A model generated the notes under the pieces. It was not told the origin of the DNA, ran no database searches, and was given only the letters and a program-made list of their open reading frames with translations. Below, piece after piece: positions 23,740 through 33,536 of a stretch of 64,000 nucleotides of DNA. Origin of the DNA: Allacma fusca (lineage: Eukaryota > Arthropoda > Collembola > Symphypleona > Sminthuridae). Location of the stretch: NCBI GenBank assembly GCA_947179485.1, contig OX359246.1, positions 19,778,001 to 19,842,000 of the forward strand, given 5' to 3'. Both the position numbers and the translations under genes were made by a program. Positions within the stretch are counted from its first letter, which is position 1; each line of letters opens with the position of its first letter.

Positions 23740-24660
23740 ATTCTATGAATCATAGTCTTCCATGCAATATCTAATAAAAACCATCGTTGACGTTCTTCAA
23801 ACTATTGCCGGATTGTTGAATTATTCAATCCTTCCTAACTTCCCTCAATAATGGATTTGGTTAACCCCTCCTCACAAGTATTGAAATATGCGTGTTGTTC
23901 ATTTTGAAAAACAAAAAATGACATTTTCTACGACTGCAACGGTTTCATAATGTCAAAAAGCTGCGGAGCAAACGCTAAAGGACCAATAATAGTATATGTG
24001 TTTCTGCCAAAATGCCCAAGATGCCCAATATACCGAATAGGTATACGAGTACTGAAAGTGCTCAAAATGCCGGAAAATTTCAGAGTAATTTCAGGTGAGC
24101 AAGCATAAAACTTACGACATTTTCATTTGCGCAACCCTGGACTAGAAATTAAAATTCATGTATTTCAAAAAAATAAGCTTTCATGTAAATTATTTGAATT
24201 TAAGCTGAATTGTGCGATTCATAACTTTGCATGTAAATACCTACTTGGAAAACATTACAACTTTAATTAACTATAATTTTTATACTAACTTCACTCATAG
24301 GACTGTCATTCATCAGAATAAGAGAATTAGAACAATTGTTGAATTTTCGATCGTATAGTCTGTCATATAATTAAGCTAATTATTGTATTATTTATAATTT
24401 CCACGTAATTATAGGTTCCACGTAGTCTCCATTATTTTGTCGCCAATTGTTAGCTATTTGGTCTCATGTGTTTTGCCAATGTACAGCTACTGTTCTGCAA
24501 TACTGCGCTGCACGAGTTTTCCTCATTCCTTTCCCACACATGTGTAAATATGTAATTATGTTTGTAAGCAATACTTACTGTAATATTGCATGGATGTTTC
24601 TTAAAATTTTCTGCCCGTTATATTCAATAAATTATGCAAATAGCCCAAACCTGACAACTA
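23740..24660. repeat. Segmental duplication, copy 2
   Basis: Partner of 19855-20735. It contains the right part of the CAGGG MITE, ending GCAACCCTG at 24139. Boundaries are by eye. Confidence 0.6.
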
Positions 24661-25102
24661 ACAGTTAATGGTTGAGAATGTAAGATAATTCCGCTGTGCG
24701 GCGTATTAAAATTATTCGTTTCCGAATTATTTATTGAGGTATTTATTTAAAGATTTTAAAATCTTACGATTGAGTTTCCAGTTTACATGCTAAATTTGAG
24801 ATCTAACTATTACTATCATGTGTAATGAAAGAAAGTTGTCGTTCTGTTTACGATACATGGCTGGAGTGTTATTGATAACTCATAGCACAAATGTCCCTTG
24901 CACTAATTTCTTAAAATAATAGTAGCGTTTTAGTGATCATACTTCCCATCACGATTTTAGGTGGAAAACGCTTGCTTAAATTTGTTTAAATGAGAGCTCG
25001 ATTTTGTATTCAAAAGTATGTTACCTTTAAAGTTTCACAGAGTCCTTACATAAATAACACTTTGTTCCTTAGAATGATTGTAGGTATGATTTTATTGATA
25101 TA
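24661..25102. other. Intergenic, no gene seen
   Basis: AT-rich, no coding or structural signal noted. Confidence 0.4.
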
Positions 25103-25121
25103 AATGTAAATATATAGTATT

Positions 25122-25753
25122 ATGCCAGGCAGGGTGGCTGAGTTGTCAGAGCGTCCCGTTCGTTGCGGCTGGAGTCGGTTTCGATTCCAGTAAAGCTCTG
25201 ATACTTTAATAATTTCCACTGCTCTTTCTATCTTCTACTATAGCTTTGGGTGGGGTGAGGAGAAGGGCGTGAAAGGGGCTTGCACTCTGAAGACTGAAAC
25301 CATGGCCTGGATGCACAAGGGGAACTAGCAGTGGACATCCTTTAGACGGAGAGGAACCAGGAGAAACTGCCAATTTGCATTGCTCGCTAGACATTCCAGT
25401 CTAATGAGCGTCCGTTAATCTCCTTCAACTAACCCAATACCTCCTCTCCTTCCCAATTATCTCCTACTCTACATTTCCTCGGCTGGAGCAAAGACTAGTG
25501 ATATACTCCCTTAATGGGAGGAATGGACTGAGGGGTGTTTGTCCCACTAGTCTAGCTCTGTGCCTCATATAAGGGGAAGAAATATGTACGACACCCTGTA
25601 CATGTGATTCCCACCACTCTATAAAAAACCGAAGAAAGCCGGTATAAGCTTCTCAGTTGTAACTTCACAAGTTCTCAAAATTGTGTATGGCATGATGACT
25701 TATGGTTAAGTGCAAGAATAAAATGTGCCCCCTGTTTGGGCGAATATATATAT
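25122..25753 (+). mobile_element. SINE-like retroelement with tRNA-related head
   Basis: 632 bp flanked by an exact 19-bp direct repeat, AATGTAAATATATAGTATT, at 25103-25121 and 25754-25772. The first 70 bases look tRNA-derived: a box-A-like TGGCTGAGTTGTCAGAGC at 25135-25152 and a box-B-like GGTTTCGATTCC at 25177-25188 (one base longer than GGTTCGANTCC). The body is unusually GC-rich for this window and contains a TATAAAAAA at about 25621 and an AATAAA near 25716. The end is an AT repeat. The long duplication and tRNA-like head fit LINE-mobilised SINEs, whose RNA is made by polymerase III. No protein is encoded. Confidence 0.75.
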
Positions 25754-26050
25754 AATGTAAATATATAGTATTTATAATTTTAATTTGGTCATCATTTGTA
25801 CTAATTGCATGCAATTATTTCCTGTTCTAGCTGCTCTACAGCTTACATATGCATGCCAGGAGTAATTCACTTTAACGGATGTACAGCGGATATGACAATA
25901 GAAGCAATGGTTGTAGACATAATTAGGAGTAATTACGCCGGCAATTAAGCCAATCTCAGGTAGATAACGTACATGTCTGCTAATTCTTTGACAAATATGT
26001 GTATTTTATAGTTTTTTCTCCGAAATGCCTCGTTTAAACAATTTAATCAT

Positions 26051-28246
26051 TCAGCATATATTCTGGGATACTTTTGGATCAAATATTACCAACAAGCCCT
26101 GTAAATTCCGTTTCACAAAATTGACAAAATTAGGCGTTGAAGTCCTCTTAAACACATGAAACTGACCCACTTGGTTTCCACAGGGACGAATTGAACTGAG
26201 CATTTGAAGGAACCTTTCGTGAAACTTCTCATGGGTTTTATTTGAAGCCAAAAGTAAGGCTCTCCGAACGCTAGTAATTCTCGATGAGACAAAGAAAGCT
26301 TGATCATAGAGTATTAAAAACATAATGTTTACGTCAAGCGCTAACAACAATTCCAAAAGTGTCAGGATTGGATTCGATTGAAAAATCTTGATTGCCACAA
26401 AAATACAAGATATGCTGAATGTGAGTGACATTATTTTAAATGTTAGTGTTATATTTGAAAATACATTATTGAAATTTTGAATTGAGAGCTGAAGAGTCCG
26501 ACAAGTGTTTCTTGTGGAGATAATTTGAGCTTCTGCTGTGATACGATGTGTACAAGTTCTGAAACAAATGTTAATTCCTATTGGCAATTCGATTCATAAT
26601 AAAATTCAACATTCATATAACAGCATCAACATCAAATATTAATTCAATTCGATTTTGTTAACTCGTGACTCCCTCATAAGAGTATTTATGTTATGTTTCT
26701 GATTTATCAATTCAAAATTTTTGAACGCTTTCAGGTTTATTAAAATCCAGATAAATTATGTACTTACTTTAATTCTTCAATTTGGTTTCTGACAATATGA
26801 GAGACTTGTTCAAAAAATAGTACTTGAATATAATTTGAAACTGAAGCCCCAGCCATAAAAATCCCAACCATACAAACCTCAATCAGTGCAGAAAAGAGAA
26901 ACAAAGTCCCATTTGGCGCTGACGATAGAGTAGTAAAAAAAATTTGCAGACGGATTATTAAAAACTAAAGACGAGTAGAAAATTATTACGCCGAAGAAAT
27001 TGCTAAACGGTTGGGAAATTATCAACAGCTCTTGAGTGCTGTATTTTTCCCATTGAAAAACTCTTTCCCGAAGGACTCCTAAAATGTTACCATCAAGGCT
27101 TTGTAATGATACATACAAATTTTGACAACCTGACTTTTTCTGTCCATACATTACAATGTTGTTATTTATTACATATTTGAGTTAAGGCTTCCATCCCACC
27201 GGATAAATCGAATATCCGATCCGAATCCGATCCGAACCGAAATTTTCGGATAAATTTTCTTATTATCCGATCCGACCGTTACGGATCGAATAAAAATTGT
27301 ATTCATCCGTATCCGATCCGAAATTTTCGGATCGGATAAGTGCTGCTATCCGATCCGATCCGCGGATATCCGAAATTATCCGAATTGATACCATTGGATG
27401 ATAATGGAAAAAAATATTAGAAATTTTCCCCAAAAAAACGTTAGCTTATAACTACATTAAAATATTTTTCATTTTTGCATACATTACAAACTGAATAAAA
27501 ATATTACAAACACAGCTGTAGATTTGAAGCACGGAATTAATGAGAAAACACGTAAAAAGCGACACAGTTTCTCGTTGAACAAATTGTTGTCGCACACTTC
27601 GTTCTTATTGGTCGCTCGAACGCGCTAAAAATTTGATTTTCGAATATCCGTCGGATTATCCGATATTTATTATTTGTGATCCGAACCGATCGGATAAAGT
27701 CGTTTCCAAATCCGATCCGATCCGAATCCGATGACCGGATAAGGGGTACGTATCCGATCCGATCGGATTGTGTTCGGATCGGATAAGTAGTTTATCCGAT
27801 CCGAAATTTCGGATATCCGATTTCGGATATCCGCGGATCATCTGATCGGATGGAAGCCTTAATTTGAGTCCTTACCATCGTCAATCTTTGTCCAAATTTG
27901 ATTGAAGATTGTGCTAACCAGGGATGGTTCAACCAGAAATATTATGGTGGTCCAATGAAATACAATTATGAAATCCCCTGTAATATAGACGTGCTCAACA
28001 AGTTCAATTATAGTATTCCATTCTCTAGTGTATATACGTTGAAGGAGTCGACCAAAAAGGAATGTTATATGAAATAAAGCAAGCAAGTAAAAAATCTTCT
28101 AAATGAACTTCCCATTTGAAACCAATGAATACCCATTTGTGATACACAAGTCGGTATTTTTTATCTACGTCGAAAGGAACAAGGTGCCAAGACAATATGA
28201 ATTTCAATAGTTTCCTATTAAATTGTAGTTCATTCTTTGTAAGCAT
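26051..28246 (-). pseudogene. Seven-helix chemoreceptor gene, three exons, two small frameshifts, MITE in intron 1
   Basis: Exons on the minus strand: 28246-27876, about 27078-26768 and 26558-26051; donors GTAAGG and GTAAGT, acceptors TTTTAG and TTTCAG, phases 1 and 2. Exon 1 opens MLTKNELQFNRKLLKF and carries the HLVPFDVDKK signature of the family. Two indels break it. The first is a tandem CAAG repeat (plus strand 28080-28087), which looks like a 4-bp duplication. The second is a run of eight A (plus strand 26935-26942) that seems one base too long. Without them the exon lengths (367, 310, 508) keep phase and would give about 394 residues. Exon 3 shows the family VGQFHVFKR motif. The indels could be real or assembly errors; everything else looks conserved, so loss was recent if real. 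Confidence 0.75.
27183..27861. mobile_element. hAT-type MITE with CCGAT/ATCGG arrays
   Basis: 679 bp, with 14-bp perfect inverted ends TAAGGCTTCCATCC and an exact 8-bp target-site duplication ATTTGAGT (27175-27182, 27862-27869). TAAGG fits the hAT terminal consensus YARNG. The outer 200 bases on each side are packed with TATCCGAT, GATCCGA and CGGATA words in both orientations; the centre (about 27390-27640) is ordinary AT-rich sequence. No transposase is encoded. It sits in intron 1 of the receptor gene, 7 bases past the GTAAGG donor, and lengthens that intron from 110 to 797 bases. The related relic at 455-640 shows the same site unoccupied. Confidence 0.88.
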
Positions 28247-29466
28247 TTCCCTTGTTCTTTGGCTCAGGTTGTATAGGTACTGATTGGATTTATGAAACTT
28301 CGAACTTGTTTAGTGCCTCACCTTATACATGTATGTTAATGAAGCTTTAAATAATTTTCCTTTGGGAATAAGCTCCTGGGAATTATATTGGAAAGAAAGA
28401 ATAGTCTGCAGGTTGACAGTTAATCCCTTGTCTGAAAAGCACATTAGAACTAGATTGGTTTTTGAACGTTGTCAAAGTAATGGCAGGAAACAGGAAATCA
28501 ATTTTTACTCGTAATTATGTAGTACTACTATTTTTGTAGTCTACGTGTTAACAGCAACCTTGAATTATTATTTCCACAAGTTCAATTATTAATAATTGAA
28601 GGGTCATCAAGTTTTCGTGTTGAAAAAATCTTTGGTTAAAAATTATTCTAGTTTTGAGTTGCACACCAAAAAGCACCAAAAAACTTTTTCAATCAGTAAA
28701 AGAAACGCACCCGTGAACCAGTACACGGAATAGGTCCAGAATCCAGCTGACTTCCTTTCTGTTACCTGCAAATATTCCAATCAAGAAAGCCAACGTGGGC
28801 CAAATTTTGGAAAGTCACATTTGTTCTATAAATTCCCCTAATAATAGAATCAAAAAGATATAATAACCTTACAATTTTTGTTTCCAACCAATATCAATTA
28901 AATAAGGACGTAGCTTAATTATTAGCACATATAATTTTCAGTAAACGTTTCTTTATCGGTGGGGTAGTTTTTTATTTTTATTTTTGAGCGGAAGAAAAAA
29001 CGGACTAGCTAATGGAATGACTATTGCTGGAAATAAGAGCAATGCCGTGTATTTGAATCAACACAATAAAAATATTATATTGTATATTACGGACATACAC
29101 AACTCACAAGTTTATTTCACCCGAGGTTACCCATAGCCTCAAAACTCCTCCCAGTCTCCATAAACTCCACCCAACATTAAAGCTGTTACATATATTTCTT
29201 AGCTAATTCTTCGACAAAACAAAAATGCTAATCTTCATTAAGAAATAGCAGCCATCAAACCTAAATGTAAGTCAAACATGTATATGTAATTCGAAAACCG
29301 CTAAAACAGAATATTTTGCAAGTTTAGTACATCTTTCACTATAAACCGTACGTAATTCGCTACACAGACTTTGTAAAAACAATTTAAGTTTTAAAACCAA
29401 GCACAATAAAACAAAAAATTATGCTTTGTTTACCCAATCCTGTTATTCTACTGACATGCTGTACCG
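28247..29466. other. Intergenic, no gene seen
   Basis: 5' flank of one receptor and 3' flank of the next. Apart from the dispersed repeat at 28669-28832, no feature is supported. Confidence 0.4.
28669..28832. repeat. Dispersed repeat, copy 2
   Basis: Partner of 16917-17102, same orientation. Confidence 0.7.
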
Positions 29467-31620
29467 CTAAACAACACAATTACCAACTCTCTCCAAAACG
29501 AACACACAAGTACTCAACAGCAACCCTGCAGCAAGTACATAGAACACAATTGCTACATCTGATGAATCAAATGCCAAAATTTGGTATTCTTCAGTGATTC
29601 TCTCATTTAACTTGACGTTTTCCTGCACAGTTCGTACAGTCAGGCTAAAGATCTTGTCCCATTTTATCCACAGACCATAAATTCCTGAAGAAACCAAAAC
29701 CTTGAGCCGTTCTAAAGGAGCATTTTGAATGTAACCATTGCTTTTATGAACAAACAAGTATTGGTACGGTGTTGTAAGTGTGGTGTCATGAATACGCCAA
29801 TTATGATGAAGTCGGATTTTATTGTTGGTTGTCAAAGCTGCTGCAATGCTCCAGTATAAGTGAAATTCTTTTTCTAAAACCACAAGTGCTGTCCAAGGTT
29901 TGGTTAATTCTCGAATAACAAAGTCAGTGAAATATTCCTCATCAACGCAGTAAAAAGTTTCAATAACTTTAGCAGAAAACTTATCCACTTTACGTGCAAA
30001 ATCTGACACTACCATAGAATCATTATGATTTGCACCTAAACCGACAAGTTTGTAGAAGAGTAAGTGACAGGTTGGATGAACCAAGAGAAAGTTAGAGGAT
30101 AAACTCCTTGGATTACTTGTTTCTCCCCAGCATGTATCATTATCTGTATCTGAAATTTTGCACTTATTTATAGTAAATATTCGAAAATCTTCCAGATCTA
30201 CCAAATACTTCCATTTGGTCTCGTACGGGTTCGAAATTGTGTAATCGGATTTGACAACCCCTTTGTAGGAATTGCTTAAAACTATACAAGCAAGCAACCA
30301 AATGCAGGATATCGTTTTACAGAACCTCGCAAATTCTTTATGTTGGCTTTCCCCTGTATTTTCCAAACGAATTTCTTTATCACATTGGTCTACAAATGCA
30401 TTCATTAACCAAAATGCAATATGAAGGGCAGCTTGGATTGTTTTTGATTTGTAAATCAAGGACACAGTAGTAATAGTCAGGGTTGTAACTACAAATGAAA
30501 CAACCAGTGCTATCCAAATTCGAATTTGAAACGGTTTGGTTAAAAGGAATGACTCCTGTACACTTTTTACGGAGTCCGAAGTTATAAATTTGTATGATTC
30601 CATATAGGTATCAGTACCAAAGAGAAAGTACGAATCTCCCTCCATAGATTGTAACTCGGGCAAGAAAAATGAATATGTGCTGCTAAGGATTCTTTGGCCT
30701 GAGTTCACGTACTCCCGGTCGCCAAGGTACAGTAGAAAATGAGAAGTACAATTATTTAGACTTTTCTGTAGGAACATGAAAATCGCTTGATGAGCACCCA
30801 TGGGCTGCTCACTGTTAATCGGATAAGCGTCCAATGAATTTCCTGGAAGGTTTTCATAATCATCAGGTCTTTCAAAATCACTGTCAGACTGAATATCCCA
30901 ATAAATTGCTCTTCCATTTTGACTCGTGAATTGTATGTATGAAGTTACTGCACGTGAGGAGTAAGTGACGTCAGTTCCATAATACTGCTGAACATTATGC
31001 CATTCTAGACTATTCGTGATGTACAGACTGCAAATATGCGACCATTTTGAGAATTTCCAACGTGCTTGTTTGCTAAATAATATTTTCTCCGTTCCAATGT
31101 TTCCAGGACTTTCATGAACAATTTGAAAAACAAAAGTTGGTAAGGCGTTTAAGGTATCCCTTGGGTTGGCCGTTATGATCGCTCGGTTCCAATTATCAGA
31201 AATCAGCAAATTAATTACATTTTTCAGTAACCCCAACCGGTTTATATGAAAATAGTCGTCATTAAAATCATCCAACGACACTTTTCCTAGCACAAATATC
31301 ACGTTGATTTGGCAGGTAGTCCAAAACAATTTTTCTGAACTGGTAGTATTTGTGACAAATAATGGCGTTTTAAGAAGGTTATTAATTTGGATAGGAAGCA
31401 TTAATCTGGCCGCGTGGTTGTAGATTACAAACGGAGTCAGTTGAAGAAAGTTGATGAAACAATATGAGATTCCATCAAGCTCCACGGGAATGCTTATGTA
31501 ATTATCGTCCAAAATATTTTCTGAGTTGAGAAATTTGGTTTGATGATCCGAAATTTCAAAACAGTTTGCAACGAATCCGAACAAGTATGAAATTACGTAC
31601 ACTGTATGGGTAAACGTCAT
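29467..31620 (-). CDS. Divergent ionotropic receptor (IR), single exon, intact
   Basis: 717 residues without introns. A hydrophobic N-terminus (residues 1-20) fits a signal peptide. Residues about 25-340 form the extracellular N-terminal part with one NTTS glycosylation site. Helix 1 is at about 366-390 (IWIALVVSFVVTTLTITT), a pore-loop region at 398-416 (HIAFWLMNAFVDQCDKE), helix 2 at 437-456 (WLLACIVLSNSYKGVV), a second ligand-binding lobe at 460-680 and helix 3 at 687-711. This order is that of arthropod IRs, relatives of ionotropic glutamate receptors that act as chemosensory cation channels in dendrites. Canonical glutamate-contact residues are not obvious, as in other divergent IRs. It is the only copy in the cluster without lesions. 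Start ATG chosen as the only one before the signal peptide. Confidence 0.85.
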   Translation of the reverse strand: MTFTHTVYVISYLFGFVANCFEISDHQTKFLNSENILDDNYISIPVELDGISYCFINFLQLTPFVIYNHAARLMLPIQINNLLKTPLFVTNTTSSEKLFWTTCQINVIFVLGKVSLDDFNDDYFHINRLGLLKNVINLLISDNWNRAIITANPRDTLNALPTFVFQIVHESPGNIGTEKILFSKQARWKFSKWSHICSLYITNSLEWHNVQQYYGTDVTYSSRAVTSYIQFTSQNGRAIYWDIQSDSDFERPDDYENLPGNSLDAYPINSEQPMGAHQAIFMFLQKSLNNCTSHFLLYLGDREYVNSGQRILSSTYSFFLPELQSMEGDSYFLFGTDTYMESYKFITSDSVKSVQESFLLTKPFQIRIWIALVVSFVVTTLTITTVSLIYKSKTIQAALHIAFWLMNAFVDQCDKEIRLENTGESQHKEFARFCKTISCIWLLACIVLSNSYKGVVKSDYTISNPYETKWKYLVDLEDFRIFTINKCKISDTDNDTCWGETSNPRSLSSNFLLVHPTCHLLFYKLVGLGANHNDSMVVSDFARKVDKFSAKVIETFYCVDEEYFTDFVIRELTKPWTALVVLEKEFHLYWSIAAALTTNNKIRLHHNWRIHDTTLTTPYQYLFVHKSNGYIQNAPLERLKVLVSSGIYGLWIKWDKIFSLTVRTVQENVKLNERITEEYQILAFDSSDVAIVFYVLAAGLLLSTCVFVLERVGNCVV

Positions 31621-31974
31621 TGTGAATGTTTTTTGTGAAATAAAATTATGAGGTTAGCCGAATATTCTCAATGTTAAAAACTTTGAAGAAAAAACAACAT
31701 GATTTTGATTAAGACGGTGCTGGATAAAACAATCGGGACGGATACTTTAAAATTCCTACACGGCGGGCCATATTGTATTGGCAATAAGTACACTTCCAGC
31801 TTGCCCCGTTATTTGAATACTTTTTTGTAGTAGTCGTTGTTTGAGAATGTAAAGTAAATATTATCTTATATTTATTGCCTGTCACTGTCTTTACAAGATG
31901 TGCAATATTCACAAGCCGTTATACTTTTCGTGGTAAAATAGGCAGTATATTTTCAAACACAGCGAATAAGCATA

Positions 31975-32340
31975 TTTGTTTCCAATCATCTGGGGTTTTT
32001 CAAGTGAAGTGTAATATTAAGTAGCCCGAAATAAGAAGACGTGTATGTTTGCTGTTAACTTTCCCCAAATCGACACTTATTACGAAAAGTTCCTTTGTAA
32101 TTTGTAATTATAAGTATATACAGCGTATAACTAGCCTTGGTTTTATTCACACTTTAAAATATATAATCATAGACAGATGTCGTATACATACTATGTACAT
32201 ATTAGGGATAATTCTTCTAAAGCATGTAATATTATAAGTTTGAAAGTTTGTTCATTACTGAATGTAAACTTTGAATTTTGTGTAACGTTGTAAAGTGAGG
32301 TGTTGTTATATGGGTACGACTTGCGCATGCCCTGGAAATC
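31975..32340. repeat. IR 5'-flank block, copy 1
   Basis: It runs from TTTGTTTCCAATCATCT to about CGACTTGCGCATG and aligns by eye with 33038-33355 and 36246-36610 (shared ACTGAATGTAAACTTTG-like and GTGAGGTGTCGTTAT-like segments). Non-coding. Confidence 0.65.
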
Positions 32341-33037
32341 AAGTGTCCAAATGACTCAGCGTATCCTATATCCTTGATACACAAAATTTCGACCGAGTCA
32401 ACATATATGTCTACATTTTGCCCGCCGAATACTGTAGATCAGCTTATCTTGATATATATAGGGAGCACCAAGCCAACATATACATACATGCATGAGCCTA
32501 CATTTTACTACCAAATTAGCTCAACGAAATTTACGCCCTTCCTACATCTGCGCCGGAAATCGTTAAATTTCATAACGTTAGCCACAATTAATAGGGATGT
32601 TGCAATTAAACTTTCACAAATTAAATATCACAAGAAACATTTTCCAAAGCCAGCAAAACAATGAGTTGTAACAACGGAGTTCTATTAGCTGACTGGCAGC
32701 ACATGTCATAATAAGTCAAGTGTCATAATAGTAAATCATGTTTGAAATTCGAATTTTGTTCAAACAACAAATTTCTTTTCAATGTTTTTACACAGGATGT
32801 ATTCCGAGAATTACGGGTTTTCTACCAAAACCTCTTAGAAGAACATTATTATGTTCCCCTTTTGAGAGATATTTCAAGGAAGCGTAATTCTTAACGTAGG
32901 TAGATGATAGCGGACGCATATTTAATTCCAACCATGCTGTCCAAACGTTTATTAAACGCCCAGTATCTATACAAAATTACAGGATAAAGTAATACCTTTT
33001 CCGTAACTACCTAACTTTTGCTCAGTTTGCTATCAGT

Positions 33038-33355
33038 TTGTTTCCATTCATCTACGGTTTTTTAAGTGATTGTAATAATGTTTAACCTGATATAAGAAGA
33101 TGTGTATGTTTAAGTCGGTAATTATATGTATACAGCATATACTGAAGCTTGGTTGGGTACGTATTCACACTTTAAAACCCACATACCTACACAAAAATAC
33201 TATTTACATACTATGTATGAGTAGAATTATTCTAAAGTGTTTAATATCATAACATTCTGAAAGTTGTTTCATTAATGAATGTAAAGATTGAATTTTTGTG
33301 ACACTGTAAGTGAGGTGTCGTTATGTGGGAATGACTTACAACTTACCCGGTAATA
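33038..33355. repeat. IR 5'-flank block, copy 2 (orphan)
   Basis: Same block as 31975-32340, but located just downstream of the 3' end of the IR at 33537, where no IR starts. This suggests a lost or deleted IR unit. Confidence 0.6.
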
Positions 33356-33536
33356 TTTGCAAGCCGTTAAAACTAACAGTAAAAACGGAATATTTTGGAT
33401 AGGCCAAAACCGTTTTACACATAAACTTCCAGCAACGCGGACAACCTAAACCTTAATAAAACTTCAAAAACAAGCCTGCTAAAAAATTAACTGCATATTC
33501 ATTTACACAACCCCGGTATTTCACTGTGATGTTGTT

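Larger units (their letters stand above)
31621..33536. other. IR flank sequence with duplicated blocks
   Basis: The first 350 bases (31621-31970) align with 35711-36095 upstream of the next IR and with parts of 40640-40700 and 46190-46340, so they are the conserved IR 5' flank. A second block is listed separately at 31975-32340, with a copy at 33038-33355. The remainder has no supported feature. Confidence 0.55.

Noticed and set aside
25135..25188. tRNA gene on the basis of box-A and box-B-like sequence
   Set aside because: Box B has an extra base, the expected acceptor-stem pairing is not apparent, and the segment is the head of a 632-bp element with target-site duplications; a SINE explains it better.
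27183..27861. CRISPR-like array or satellite because of repeated TATCCGAT words
   Set aside because: Words are irregularly spaced, occur in both orientations and sit within a unit with inverted ends and an 8-bp duplication in a eukaryotic intron.
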